Made by a program: the position numbers and the translations under genes. A DNA stretch of 64,000 bases from Tsukamurella asaccharolytica (lineage in GTDB: Bacteria; Actinomycetota; Actinomycetes; Mycobacteriales; Mycobacteriaceae): positions 62,001 to 126,000 of the forward strand of contig NZ_VIGW01000008.1 in assembly GCF_007858435.1 (NCBI RefSeq), read 5' to 3'. This document shows, in pieces, positions 1 to 10,152 of the stretch. Positions within the stretch are counted from its first letter, which is position 1, and every line of letters starts with the position of its first letter. The notes beneath the pieces are model-generated. The model saw nothing but the letters and a program-made list of their open reading frames with translations. It was not told the DNA's origin and did not search any database.

Positions 1-3000
1 GTCTTCGCGACCGACGAGGACGTCCCGGAGGACGAGGTCGACGACGCGCCCGCCGAGGCCGCGGCGCCCGCCGCGACGGCGGCCCCGGCCGCCGCGCCGG
101 TCACGAGCGCACCGTCGGGCGGCCCCCGACCGGCCGACCTCGGCTTCGACGCCGCGGACGCCACCCGCGCCATGATCGCGATCTGGACCAAGATGCGTCC
201 GGACCAGCTGGAGAAGACCGACACCATCGAGACGCTGTGCGACGGCGTGAGCTCGCGCCGCAACCAGCTGCTCCTCGACCTGGGCAGCGAGCTCAACCTC
301 GGCGCCATCGACGGTGCCGCAGAGGCCGACCTGCCGACCCTGGCCGGCACCGTCACCAAGCTGGCCCGCACGTACAAGCCGCTCGGCCCCGTGCTCTCCG
401 AGACCGTCGGCAACCAGCTGCGCAAGCTGCTGGGCTCGACCGGCAAGCGGCCGAACTACATCACCGAGTACGTGACCGGCACCTGGGAGCTGGGCCCGGG
501 CTGGGCGCAGCACACTGTGCTCGCGCTGGCCACCGGCACCCGCGAGGGCGCCTCGGTCCGCGGCGGCGACCTGGCGACGCTGCTCGACGGCCCCGTCTCC
601 AACGCGGCCGCGCTCGACGCGCTGATCGACCGCGCGGTCGCCGAGGTCGGCGCCGCGCAGGGCGTGCCCGTCGGCAAGCCGTCGGCCGGCGGCGGTGGCG
701 CGGGCGCCACCGTCGACGCGGCGGCGCTCGCCGAGTTCACCTCGGCGATCACCGGCCCCGATGGCGCCCTGGCCGCCTCGGCCCGCGTGCTCCTGAGCAA
801 GTTGGGTCTCGAGGACGAGCAGGGGGGCCTGCCCTCGCTCGACGACGAGTCGGAGCGGCTCGCCGCGCTGATCGCCACCGAGCTGGGCGACGACTGGGCG
901 ACCTCGGTCGCGCCGGCCTTCGACGCCAACAAGGCCGTCCTCATCGACGACCGCTGGGCCAGCGCCCGCGAGGACCTGCTCCGCGTGTGGAACATGGACC
1001 CGGCGACCTTCCCGACCTACAGCAAGCACATTCTGGAGACCGCCAAGGGCGCAGGCAAGGCGCTGCAGGACCAGGCGCGGTGGTGGGAGAAGAAGGCCAC
1101 CGAGGCCGGCCGCCCGGAGCACGCCCGGGCCTACGCCTTCCTTTCCGGCCTGGCCACGAGCAGCCCGGAGCCGGGCGTCTACGCCGGCGAGGTCGCCGTC
1201 GTCACCGGGGCCTCCGCCGGGTCGATCGCTGCGGCCGTCGCCGCGCGCCTGCTCGCGGGCGGTGCGACGGTGATCGCGACGACCAGCCGGCTCGACGACA
1301 AGCGGCTCGACTTCTTCAAGGAGCTCTACCGCACCAGCGCCCGGACCGACGCCGCGCTGTGGGTCGTGCCCGCGAACATGGCGAGTTACGCCGATGTCGA
1401 CGCGCTCAGCGCGTGGATCGGGGAGCGTCAGGCCGAGACCGTCGGCCCGTACACCATGGTCCACAAGGAGGCCCTGGTCCCGACGATGCTGTTCCCGTTC
1501 GCGGCGCCCCGCGTCTCGGGCGACATGTCGGACGCCGGCCCGCGCGCCGAGCTCGAGATGAAGATCCTGCTGTGGTCGGTCGAGCGGCTCATCGCCGGTC
1601 TCGCCGCCATCGGCAAGGACACCGACCTGGCCTCGCGGCTGCACGTCGTGCTCCCGGGTTCGCCGAACCGCGGCATGTTCGGCGGCGACGGTGCCTACGG
1701 CGAGTCGAAGGCCTCCCTGGACGCCCTCGTCACCCGCTGGAGCGCCGAGAAGTCCTGGTCCGAGCGCGTCACCCTGGCTCACGCCATCATCGGCTGGGTC
1801 CGCGGCACGGGCCTCATGGGCGGCAACGACCCGCTGGTCGAGGCCGTCGAGGCGGCCGGCGTGCGCACCTGGTCCACCTTCGAGATGGCCGACAAGCTGC
1901 TGGCGAACGCCAGCGCCGAGGCGCGGGAGCGCGCCGCGACGGCGCCGCTGTTCGACGACCTCACCGGCGGCCTGGGCGGCGTCACCCTGGATATGAAGGC
2001 GCTCGCCGAGCAGGCCATGGAGGCCCGCCTGGCCGAGGCCGCCGAGGCCGAGGACGAGGGCACCATCGACGCCCTGCCCGGCGCCCCGGTCGCCACCCTC
2101 CGCGAGCCGGAGTGGGGCTCCGTCGAGGCCCGGCCCGAGGACATGGTCGTCATCGTCGGCGCCGGCGAGGTGGGCCCGTACGGCAGCTCGCGCACCCGCT
2201 TCGAGATGGAGGTCGACGAGCGGCTCTCCGCCGCGGGCGTCGCCGAGCTCGCCTGGGTGACCGGCATGATCACCTGGGAGAACGACCCGGAGCCGGGCTG
2301 GTACGACACAGAGTCGGGCGACCTGGTGCCCGAGGCCGAGCTGGCCGACACCTACCACGACGCGGTCGTCGAACGCTGCGGCATCCGCGCGTTCAGCGAC
2401 GACGGCGACATCGTCGACCAGGCGGCGCCGCTGCTGGTGTCGGTCTTCCTGCCCGAGGACATGTCCTTCGTGGTGGCGAACGAGGCCGAGGCCCGCGCCT
2501 TCGCGGACGCGGACCCGGAGCACACCGTCGCGGTGCCGATGGAGTCGGGGGAGTGGCGGGTCACCCGTAAGGCGGGCACCGAGATCCGCGTGCCGCGTCG
2601 CACCAAGCTGCTGCGCAGCGTGGGCGGGCAGGTGCCGGACGGTTTCGATCCCACCCACTGGGGCATCACGCCCGAGATGATCGAGTCGGTCGATCGGCTC
2701 GCCCTGTGGAACCTGGTCGCCACCGTCGACGCCTTCATCTCCGCGGGCTTCGAGCCGGCCGAACTGATGGAGTACGTGCACCCGTCGCACGTCGCCAACA
2801 CGCAGGGCACCGGCATGGGCGGCATGAGCTCCATGCGCGACCTGTTCATCAACACCCTGCTGGGCGAGCCGAACCAGAACGACATCCTGCAGGAGGCCCT
2901 GCCGAACGTCGTCGCCGCCCACGTGGTGCAGAGCTACGTCGGCAGCTACGGCGCGATGATCCACCCGGTCGCGGCCTGCGCCACGGCGGCGGTCTCGGTG

Positions 3001-4053
3001 GAGGAGGGTGTCGACAAGATCAAGGTCGGCAAGGCCCTGTTCGCGGTCACCGGCGGCTTCGACGACCTGTCCATCGAGGGCATCACCGGCTTCGGCATGA
3101 TGCAGGCGACCGCGGACAGCGCCAAGATGCTGTCCAAGGGCATCAGCCCGCGCCGCTTCTCCCGCGCCAACGACCGGCGGCGCGCCGGCTTCGTCGAGGC
3201 GCAGGGCGGCGGCACCGTCCTGCTGGCCCGCGGCGACGTCGCGGCGAAGATGGGTCTGCCGGTGCTCGGCGTGGTCGCGTGGGCGCAGAGTTTCGGCGAC
3301 GGTGTGCACACGTCCATCCCGGCTCCCGGCATGGGTGCGCTGTCCGTGGCCGCCGGGGGCCCGGAGGCGCCGATGGCGCGCAGCCTGCGGCAGCTGGGGG
3401 TGGCGGCGGACGACGTCTCGATCATCAGCAAGCACGACACGTCGACGAACGCGAACGACCCGAACGAGGCGAACCTGCACGAGCGGATCGCCGCGTCGAT
3501 CGGCCGGTCCGAGGGCGCACCGATGTTCGTGGTCTCGCAGAAGTCGCTCACCGGTCACGCCAAGGGCGGCGCCGCCGCCTTCCAGCTGATCGGCATGTGC
3601 CAGATGCTCAACGACCAGGTGGTACCGCCGAACCGCAGCCTCGACTGCGTGGACGACGAGATGCGCAAATACCCGCACCTGGTGTGGCTGCGCGAGACCC
3701 ACCGATTCGACGCGAGCTTCCGCCCCAAGGCGGGCCTGCTCACCTCGCTCGGCTTCGGTCACGTCTCGGGCCTCATCGCGGTCGTGCACCGCGACGCCTT
3801 CCTCGCCTCGCTGGAGCCGGCGGCCCGCGCCGCGTACCTCGCGACGGCGCGCGAGCGCGAGGTCGCGGGTGCCCGCGCGGTGCTCTCCGCGATGTGCGGC
3901 CGGTCGAGCCTGTACCGCAAGCCCCCGGCGGGCCGGCGCTTCGGCGCCGACGCCACGGCGGAGGCGACGGACCGGAACGAGGCGGCCCTGCTGCTCGACG
4001 AGGCCGTGCGGCTCGGATCCGACGGCACGTACTGCGCCGACGGATGCCGGTAG
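1..4053 (+). CDS. fas: Type I fatty acid synthase, C-terminal part (partial; 5' end outside window)
   Basis: This is the 3' part of the giant single-chain FAS-I that makes acyl-CoAs for membrane lipids and mycolate precursors in the cytoplasm. The frame is already open at base 1, inside an Ala/Pro-rich linker, so the ATG at 172 is internal. Domains follow the order of the fungal alpha chain. First comes ACP; aligned with the fungal motif, the likely phosphopantetheine serine is codon 253-255 in GVSSRRNQ. Next is the ketoreductase, with the NADPH motif VTGASAGS at 1201-1224, Tyr at 1696 and Lys at 1708. Last is the ketosynthase, with Cys at 2977 (VAACATA), His at 3433 (KHDTSTNAND) and His at 3556 (LTGHAKGG). 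There is no C-terminal phosphopantetheinyl transferase domain; acpS lies 17 bp downstream and supplies that activity. Identification is secure; only the upstream domains are missing. Confidence 0.97.
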   Translation, partial: VFATDEDVPEDEVDDAPAEAAAPAATAAPAAAPVTSAPSGGPRPADLGFDAADATRAMIAIWTKMRPDQLEKTDTIETLCDGVSSRRNQLLLDLGSELNLGAIDGAAEADLPTLAGTVTKLARTYKPLGPVLSETVGNQLRKLLGSTGKRPNYITEYVTGTWELGPGWAQHTVLALATGTREGASVRGGDLATLLDGPVSNAAALDALIDRAVAEVGAAQGVPVGKPSAGGGGAGATVDAAALAEFTSAITGPDGALAASARVLLSKLGLEDEQGGLPSLDDESERLAALIATELGDDWATSVAPAFDANKAVLIDDRWASAREDLLRVWNMDPATFPTYSKHILETAKGAGKALQDQARWWEKKATEAGRPEHARAYAFLSGLATSSPEPGVYAGEVAVVTGASAGSIAAAVAARLLAGGATVIATTSRLDDKRLDFFKELYRTSARTDAALWVVPANMASYADVDALSAWIGERQAETVGPYTMVHKEALVPTMLFPFAAPRVSGDMSDAGPRAELEMKILLWSVERLIAGLAAIGKDTDLASRLHVVLPGSPNRGMFGGDGAYGESKASLDALVTRWSAEKSWSERVTLAHAIIGWVRGTGLMGGNDPLVEAVEAAGVRTWSTFEMADKLLANASAEARERAATAPLFDDLTGGLGGVTLDMKALAEQAMEARLAEAAEAEDEGTIDALPGAPVATLREPEWGSVEARPEDMVVIVGAGEVGPYGSSRTRFEMEVDERLSAAGVAELAWVTGMITWENDPEPGWYDTESGDLVPEAELADTYHDAVVERCGIRAFSDDGDIVDQAAPLLVSVFLPEDMSFVVANEAEARAFADADPEHTVAVPMESGEWRVTRKAGTEIRVPRRTKLLRSVGGQVPDGFDPTHWGITPEMIESVDRLALWNLVATVDAFISAGFEPAELMEYVHPSHVANTQGTGMGGMSSMRDLFINTLLGEPNQNDILQEALPNVVAAHVVQSYVGSYGAMIHPVAACATAAVSVEEGVDKIKVGKALFAVTGGFDDLSIEGITGFGMMQATADSAKMLSKGISPRRFSRANDRRRAGFVEAQGGGTVLLARGDVAAKMGLPVLGVVAWAQSFGDGVHTSIPAPGMGALSVAAGGPEAPMARSLRQLGVAADDVSIISKHDTSTNANDPNEANLHERIAASIGRSEGAPMFVVSQKSLTGHAKGGAAAFQLIGMCQMLNDQVVPPNRSLDCVDDEMRKYPHLVWLRETHRFDASFRPKAGLLTSLGFGHVSGLIAVVHRDAFLASLEPAARAAYLATAREREVAGARAVLSAMCGRSSLYRKPPAGRRFGADATAEATDRNEAALLLDEAVRLGSDGTYCADGCR

Positions 4054-4070
4054 CCCGCTAGGCTTCCGCC

Positions 4071-4454
4071 ATGGCCGTGGTGGGAGTCGGGATCGACGTG
4101 GTGCACGTGCCCGGGTTCGCGGAGCAACTCGCGCAACCCGGGACCACGATGCTCTCGTCGTTCAGTCCCGCCGAACGACGGGACGCGGCGGGCGACGTCC
4201 GCTCTTTGGCCGCCCGGTGGGCGGCCAAAGAGGCCGTCTTCAAGGCGTTCTCGTCGGGCTTCTACGCTCAGCGGCCCGCCGAGCAGGAGGTCGGGGCGCG
4301 CGAGGTGGAGGTCGTCTCCGATGCCTGGGGACGCCCGGCGGTCCGGGTGTACGGCCGCATCGCGGCCGACTTGGGGCCGGATGCGACGATCCATGTGTCA
4401 CTCACCCACGACGGTGATACTGCGGCGGCGGTCGCGGTGATCGAGAGAACGTAA
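4071..4454 (+). CDS. acpS: Holo-ACP synthase (4'-phosphopantetheinyl transferase)
   Basis: AcpS of 127 aa, the usual family length. It transfers 4'-phosphopantetheine from CoA to the ACP serine of FAS-I. The two family signatures are present: GVGIDVV near the N terminus, with Asp9 a likely Mg ligand, and RWAAKEAVFKAF, with Glu54 the second ligand; SLTHDGDTAAA closes the fold. The gene begins 17 bp after the fas stop on the same strand, and in mycobacteria the same pair is adjacent, so co-transcription with its substrate gene is likely. It is the stand-alone counterpart of the PPT domain fused to fungal FAS. Confidence 0.95.
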   Translation: MAVVGVGIDVVHVPGFAEQLAQPGTTMLSSFSPAERRDAAGDVRSLAARWAAKEAVFKAFSSGFYAQRPAEQEVGAREVEVVSDAWGRPAVRVYGRIAADLGPDATIHVSLTHDGDTAAAVAVIERT

Positions 4455-4517
4455 AGAGCGCGGCGGTCCGAACGGACTGCACGAGCGCACCGGATAGAGC
4501 CGAAAGGGAACAAGCGA

Positions 4518-7500
4518 GTGTTCAGCCGAATCGCCATCGTGAACCGAGGTGAGGCCGCGATGCGCCTCATCCACGCGGTCCGCGACCTGGCCGCCGAGAC
4601 CGGGCAGCAGATCGAGACCGTCGCCCTCTACACCGACGTGGACCGCACTGCGACCTTCGTCCGCGAGGCCGACATCGCCTACGACCTGGGGCCCGCCGCG
4701 GCGCGGCCGTACCTCAACTACGAGCTGCTCGGCACGGCCCTGCAGGAGACCGGGGCCGACGCGGCGTGGGTCGGCTGGGGCTTCGTCGCCGAGGATCCGG
4801 TCTTCGCCGAGAAGTGCGCCGAGGTCGGCGTGACCTTCGTGGGGCCGAGCCCCGACGCCATGCGCCAGCTCGGCGACAAGATCGGCGCGAAGCTGATCGC
4901 CGAGGAGGTCGGCGTCCCCGTCGCACCGTGGAGCCGGGGCCCCGTCGAGACCCTCGAGGAGGCCAAGTCCAAGGCCAAGGACATCGGCTATCCCCTCATG
5001 CTCAAGGCGACCGCCGGCGGCGGCGGTCGCGGCATTCGTATGGTCGCCTCCGACGCCGACCTCGAGGAGGCCTACCTGCGCACGCGCGACGAGGCCGAGC
5101 GTGCCTTCGGTAGCGGCGTCGTCTTCCTCGAGCGCCTGGTCACCGGCGCTCGCCACGTCGAGGTCCAGGTCATCTCCGACGGCGAGACCGCGTGGGCCCT
5201 GGGCGTGCGCGACTGTTCGGTGCAGCGCCGCAACCAGAAGGTCATCGAGGAGTCTGCGTCGCCGGTGCTCGGCCCCGAGCAGGTGCAGCGTCTCAAGGAA
5301 TCCGCGGAACGGCTGGCCATCAAGGTCGGTTACCGGGGCGCGGCGACGGTGGAGTTCCTCTACCACCCCGGCGACGACCTTCTCGCCTTCCTCGAGGTGA
5401 ACACCCGCCTGCAGGTGGAGCATCCGATCACCGAGGTCACCAATGACTTCGATCTGGTCCGCGCGCAGCTGCACGTCGCCTCGGGTGGCACGCTCGACGG
5501 CGAGCGCCCCGTCGAGCGCGGCCACGCCATCGAGGCGCGCCTCAACGCGGAGGATCCGGACCGCGACTTCGCGCCGGCCCCCGGCCGCATCGCGCTGCTG
5601 GACCTGCCCGCCGGCCCCGGCATCCGCATCGACACGGGTGTCTCCCAGGGCGATACCATCCCTGCCGACTTCGACTCGATGATCGCCAAGGTGATCGCGT
5701 ACGGCCGGGACCGCGACCAGGCGCTAGGGCGGCTGCGCCGCGCCATGAACGAGACCCGCGTCATCATCGAGGGCGGCGCGACCAACAAGAGCTTCGTACT
5801 CGACCTGCTGAATCAGCCCGAGGTTATCGACGGCAGCGCCGACACGGGGTGGATCGACCGGGTCCGCGGCGAGGGGCGGCTGGTGGCCGACAGGCACACC
5901 GCGGTCGCCCTGGCCTCCGCCGCCATCGACGCCTACGAGGACGAGGAGCGTACCGAGCTCACCCGCCTGCTGACCACCGCGTCCGGCGGCCGCCCGCAGG
6001 TGCAGCACGAGAGCGGCACCCCGCTCGACTTCAAGCTGCGCGGCGCGAGCTACCGCGTCCGGGTCGCCCGCACGGGCGCGCACACCTTCCGGCTCGTCAT
6101 CGACAACGGCGCGGAGACCCGCACCGCCGATGTCGACCTGGAACGTTTCGACAACCACACCGGGCAGGCCGTGGTCAACGGCGTCCGGTACCGGCTCACC
6201 ACCGGAACGCACGGTCCCGTCCACGTGGTCGACGTGGACGGCGTCACGCACCGGGTCAGCCGCGACGAGGGCGGCGTGGTCCGCTCGCCCGCGCCGGCGC
6301 TCGTGGTCGCCGTTCCGCTCGCCGTCGGGGACGAGGTCGAGGCCGGTGCGCCGATCCTGGTGCTGGAGTCGATGAAGATGGAAACCGTGCTCCGCGCCCC
6401 GTTCTCCGCACGCCTCAAGGAGTGCGCGGTCACCGTCGGTAGCCAGGTCGAGGCCGGCGCACCGCTGCTGCGGCTCGAGCCGCTCGGCGACGGTGACGAG
6501 GAGGCCGCCGGCTCCGCAGCGGGTCCGATCGACCTGCCCGCGGAGCCCGACAAGGTGGGTGCGGTCGAGCGCGCGGCCGCGGGCCGCGAAGCCCTCCGCA
6601 GCCAGCTGCTGGGCTACGACGTGGACCCGGCGGACGAGAGCCGCCTGCTCGACGAGTACCTCGTGGACCGCGTGGCCGCCGAGTTGGAGGGTGCCGCACC
6701 GGCGGCCGCCGAGCTCGCGCTGGCCAGCGTCTTCGCCGACCTCGCCGAGCTCGGCCTGCGCCGCTCGGTGGGCGGCGACGACGAGGTCCACAGCCCCCGC
6801 GAGCACTTCCACACCTACCTGCGGAGCCTCGACGCCGACCGTGCCGGCCTGCCGGATTCGTACCGGGCGAAGCTCGCGGCGGCCCTGGGGCACTACGGCG
6901 TCACCGAACTCGACCGCACGCCGGAGCTCGAGTCGGCCGTCTTCCGTGTCTTCCTCGCCCAGCAGCGGCCCAAGGTCGGCGTCCGCGTCATCACGGCGCT
7001 GCTCCGCAAGTGGCTCCGCGAGCCGGCCCCCTCGGTGGAGGAGGGCGGCGACGCGCGCGCCGTGCTCGAGCGGCTCATGGACGCGACGCAGTCGCGCTAC
7101 CCGCTGATCGCCGACCTGGCCCGGGGTGTGGTCTTCGCCTGGTTCGGCCAGCCGCTGTTGCGCAGGAACCGCGAGGGTGTCTACTCGGCGGTCCGGGCGC
7201 ACTTGACGCACCTCGACGAGAACCCCACGGCGGCGGATCGTTCCGAGCGGATCGCAGAGATGGTGCGCAGCACCGAGCCGCTGGTCCTGTTGCTCGGTGA
7301 GCGACTGGCGGGTGACCACCCGACCGACAACGCGGTGATGCTCGAGGTCCTGACGCGGCGCTACTACGGCAACAAGGGCCTGACGGAGGTTCGCACGCAG
7401 GACGTCGCGGGCACGGAGTGGGTCGTCGCCGAGCGCGATGGCGCCCTCCTCGCCTCGGCCGCGGTGGCCTATGACGGCCTCAGCGACGCGGTCGCCGGGC

Positions 7501-9971
7501 TGGCGCAGGTCGCCGAGGGGGCTGCGTCGGTGGACGCCGACATCTATCTCAGCTGGGAGCAGCAGCCCGAGGATCAGGACGAGATGGTGGCCGCCTTCGA
7601 CAGCGTGCTGTCGGCCCACCCGCTGCCGGCGCAGGTCCGGCGCGTGACCATCACGGTCGCGGGAAGCGGCGGCGCGGTCATGCACCACCACTTCACCTTC
7701 CGCGCCGCCGCCAACGGCGTCGCAGAGGATCGCCTGATCCGCGGCCTGCACCCGTACATCGCCCAGCGCATGCAGCTGGAGCGGCTGCGCCGCTTCGATC
7801 TGACGCGCCTCACGTCGTCGGACGACGAGGAGGTGTACCTGTACCGCGCCGTCGCCAAGGAGAACCCGGCCGACGATCGCCTGGTCGCCTTCGCGCAGGT
7901 CCGCGACCTCGCCGCCGTCCGCGACCGTGAGGGCCGCCTGCTGGCGCTGCCGACGGCCGAGATCGCCCTCGCCACGTGCGTGGACTCGATCCGCCGGGCA
8001 CAGACCGCTCGTCCCACCGCGAAGCGGCTGCCCACCAACCGGATCGTCATGTACATCTGGCCGCCGGTGGACCTCAGCGACGCCGAACTCGAGGCGCTCG
8101 CCGGGCACATCGAGTCGACGACGGTCGGCGCGGGCCTCGAGGAGGTCCTGCTCATCGGTCGCCGCCGCGACGCGGCGAGCGGCGAGCTGGTCAAGACAGA
8201 GGTGCGGGTCTCGTTCAGCCCCACCGGGCGGGCCGACCTGCACATCGGGGAGCCGATCGAGGACACCGTCGAGCCGATCGACGGCTATCGCCAGAAGGTG
8301 CTGCGCGCCGCGAGCCGCAACACCGTCTATCCGTACGAGTTGACCACCGCACTCGGTGATTTCGTCGAGTACGAGCTGGCCGATGGCGATATCGCCGACG
8401 TGCTGGTGCCCACCGACCGGCCGAAGGGGCGCAACACCGCGGGCATCGTGGTCGGCGTGATCTCGACCGCGACGGAGCTCTACCCGGAGGGAATCAAGCG
8501 AGTCCTGCTGCTCGGTGACCCGACGAAGTCGCTGGGCGCGCTCGCCGAAGCGGAGTGCCGCCGGATCAGCGCAGCGATCGACCTCGCGCACCGGATGGAG
8601 CTACCGATCGAGTGGTACGCGCTCTCCGCAGGCGCCCGCATTTCCATGGACTCGGGCACCGAGAACATGGACTGGGTCGCGGCGGCGCTGAAGAAGATCG
8701 TCGAGTTCACCCAGCAGGGCGGCGAGATCAACATCGTCTCCGCCGGCATCAACGTGGGCGCGCAGCCGTACTGGAACGCCGAGGCCACGATGCTCATGCA
8801 CACCAAGGGCGTGCTGATCATGACGCCGGAGTCGGCGATGGTGCTCACCGGCAAGCAATCGCTGGACTTCTCGGGCGGTGTCTCTGCGGAGGACAACTTC
8901 GGCATCGGCGGCCACGACCGCATCATGGGCCCGAACGGGCAGGCACAGTACTGGGCGCCGGACTTGATGGGTGCGCACAAGATCCTGATGGAGCACTACG
9001 CGCACACCTACATCGCCCCCGGCGAGGTGGCGCCGCGCCGAGCCGCGACCACGGATCCGGGCGACCGCGACATCACCACCTATCCGCATGTACTGGCCGA
9101 CAGCGACTTCACCACGGTCGGCGACATCTTCTCCGCGGAGAAGAATCCGGATCGCAAGAAGCCCTTCGATATCCGCACGGTGATGCGCGCACTGTCGGAC
9201 CAGGATCACGGGGTGCTCGAGCGCTGGGCCGGTATGGCCGACGCCCAGACCGCGGTCGTGCAGGACGTGCACATCGGTGGCATCCCGGTCTGCCTGCTGG
9301 GGATCGAGTCGAAGTCGGTGCCGCGCCTCGGCTTCCCGGCTACGGATGGCCCGGATACCTACACGGCCGGCACGCTGTTCCCGCAGTCGTCGAAGAAGGC
9401 GGCCCGCGCGATCAACGCGGCGAGTGACAACCGGCCGCTGGTCGTGCTCGCGAACCTCTCGGGCTTCGACGGTTCGCCGGAGTCGTTGCGCAAGCTGCAG
9501 TTGGAGTACGGCGCCGAGATCGGCCGCGCCATCGTCAACTTCTCGGGTCCGATCGTGTTCTGCGTGATCTCGCGGTACCACGGCGGAGCTTTCGTCGTGT
9601 TCAGCAAGCAGCTGAACCCGAACATGACGGTGCTGGCCATCGAGGGCTCGTTCGCCTCGGTGCTCGGTGGCGCCCCCGCGGCCGCGGTGGTGTTCTCGGG
9701 CGAGGTCAATGCGCGCACCGCCGGTGATGCGCGGGTCAAGGACCTCGAGGCGCAGGTGGCGGAGGCCACCGGCACCGAGCGTGCGGCGCTGCTCGCCGAA
9801 CTCGACGAGGTGCGGGGCTCCGTCCGCGCCGAGAAGCTGGGCGAGGTCGCCTCCGAGTTCGACGGGGTGCACAGCATCCGCCGTGCCGTCGAGGTCGGCT
9901 CGGTCGACGAGATCATCGCCGCCGCGGACCTGCGCCCGAAGATCATCTCGGTGATCGAGGCCGCGCAGTAG
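4518..9971 (+). CDS. Single-chain multidomain acetyl/propionyl-CoA carboxylase (eukaryotic-type layout)
   Basis: An 1817-residue biotin-dependent carboxylase carrying all ACC functions in one chain. Residues ~1-450 are biotin carboxylase, including GWGFVAEDP and an ATP-grasp glycine loop KATAGGGGRG. The biotinyl domain is at ~590-655, with LESMKMET and the biotin lysine at residue 620 (codon 6375). A long central region (~690-1270) resembles the linker of eukaryotic ACC, with segments such as RGLHPYIAQRMQLERLRRF and NRIVMYIWPPVDLS. Residues ~1300-1817 are carboxyltransferase, with SAMVLTGKQSLDFSGG and NFGIGGHDRIMGPNG. The GTG start at 4518 has an AAAGGGA ribosome site 8 bp upstream. It lies 63 bp after acpS, so one transcript could provide malonyl-CoA and FAS together. 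Substrate preference (acetyl, propionyl or longer) cannot be read from the sequence. Confidence 0.9.
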   Translation: MFSRIAIVNRGEAAMRLIHAVRDLAAETGQQIETVALYTDVDRTATFVREADIAYDLGPAAARPYLNYELLGTALQETGADAAWVGWGFVAEDPVFAEKCAEVGVTFVGPSPDAMRQLGDKIGAKLIAEEVGVPVAPWSRGPVETLEEAKSKAKDIGYPLMLKATAGGGGRGIRMVASDADLEEAYLRTRDEAERAFGSGVVFLERLVTGARHVEVQVISDGETAWALGVRDCSVQRRNQKVIEESASPVLGPEQVQRLKESAERLAIKVGYRGAATVEFLYHPGDDLLAFLEVNTRLQVEHPITEVTNDFDLVRAQLHVASGGTLDGERPVERGHAIEARLNAEDPDRDFAPAPGRIALLDLPAGPGIRIDTGVSQGDTIPADFDSMIAKVIAYGRDRDQALGRLRRAMNETRVIIEGGATNKSFVLDLLNQPEVIDGSADTGWIDRVRGEGRLVADRHTAVALASAAIDAYEDEERTELTRLLTTASGGRPQVQHESGTPLDFKLRGASYRVRVARTGAHTFRLVIDNGAETRTADVDLERFDNHTGQAVVNGVRYRLTTGTHGPVHVVDVDGVTHRVSRDEGGVVRSPAPALVVAVPLAVGDEVEAGAPILVLESMKMETVLRAPFSARLKECAVTVGSQVEAGAPLLRLEPLGDGDEEAAGSAAGPIDLPAEPDKVGAVERAAAGREALRSQLLGYDVDPADESRLLDEYLVDRVAAELEGAAPAAAELALASVFADLAELGLRRSVGGDDEVHSPREHFHTYLRSLDADRAGLPDSYRAKLAAALGHYGVTELDRTPELESAVFRVFLAQQRPKVGVRVITALLRKWLREPAPSVEEGGDARAVLERLMDATQSRYPLIADLARGVVFAWFGQPLLRRNREGVYSAVRAHLTHLDENPTAADRSERIAEMVRSTEPLVLLLGERLAGDHPTDNAVMLEVLTRRYYGNKGLTEVRTQDVAGTEWVVAERDGALLASAAVAYDGLSDAVAGLAQVAEGAASVDADIYLSWEQQPEDQDEMVAAFDSVLSAHPLPAQVRRVTITVAGSGGAVMHHHFTFRAAANGVAEDRLIRGLHPYIAQRMQLERLRRFDLTRLTSSDDEEVYLYRAVAKENPADDRLVAFAQVRDLAAVRDREGRLLALPTAEIALATCVDSIRRAQTARPTAKRLPTNRIVMYIWPPVDLSDAELEALAGHIESTTVGAGLEEVLLIGRRRDAASGELVKTEVRVSFSPTGRADLHIGEPIEDTVEPIDGYRQKVLRAASRNTVYPYELTTALGDFVEYELADGDIADVLVPTDRPKGRNTAGIVVGVISTATELYPEGIKRVLLLGDPTKSLGALAEAECRRISAAIDLAHRMELPIEWYALSAGARISMDSGTENMDWVAAALKKIVEFTQQGGEINIVSAGINVGAQPYWNAEATMLMHTKGVLIMTPESAMVLTGKQSLDFSGGVSAEDNFGIGGHDRIMGPNGQAQYWAPDLMGAHKILMEHYAHTYIAPGEVAPRRAATTDPGDRDITTYPHVLADSDFTTVGDIFSAEKNPDRKKPFDIRTVMRALSDQDHGVLERWAGMADAQTAVVQDVHIGGIPVCLLGIESKSVPRLGFPATDGPDTYTAGTLFPQSSKKAARAINAASDNRPLVVLANLSGFDGSPESLRKLQLEYGAEIGRAIVNFSGPIVFCVISRYHGGAFVVFSKQLNPNMTVLAIEGSFASVLGGAPAAAVVFSGEVNARTAGDARVKDLEAQVAEATGTERAALLAELDEVRGSVRAEKLGEVASEFDGVHSIRRAVEVGSVDEIIAAADLRPKIISVIEAAQ

Positions 9972-9985
9972 GGCTGACGCTGCAC

Positions 9986-10014
9986 GTGCGCCGCCGGGAT
10001 TCCCGGCGGCGCAC
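9986..10014 (+). terminator. Perfect hairpin after the carboxylase gene
   Basis: GTGCGCCGCCGGGA at 9986-9999 is followed by T and then its exact reverse complement at 10001-10014. The hairpin has a 12-14 bp GC stem, starts 14 bp after the stop codon, and has no U-tract, as is common for actinobacterial terminators. It sits between convergent genes, so it may act in both directions. Confidence 0.7.
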
Positions 10015-10152
10015 GAGGAGTCGGCACCACGGCAGTGGCGCTCTCGGATTCTGTCCGCTGTGGACGCGCTGTCCGAACCGGACGGAATACGAGAGTCGCG
10101 CGGCCGAAGCCGCCTCGCTCCCGGCCGAACCCCGGCCGTCGCCGTCGGCGGC

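Noticed and set aside
5724-8591. Open frame of 955 codons on the minus strand inside the carboxylase gene
   Set aside because: It is antisense to a gene with clear domains and is rich in Arg, Gly, Ala and Val without family motifs. High GC suppresses stop codons, so long shadow frames are expected.
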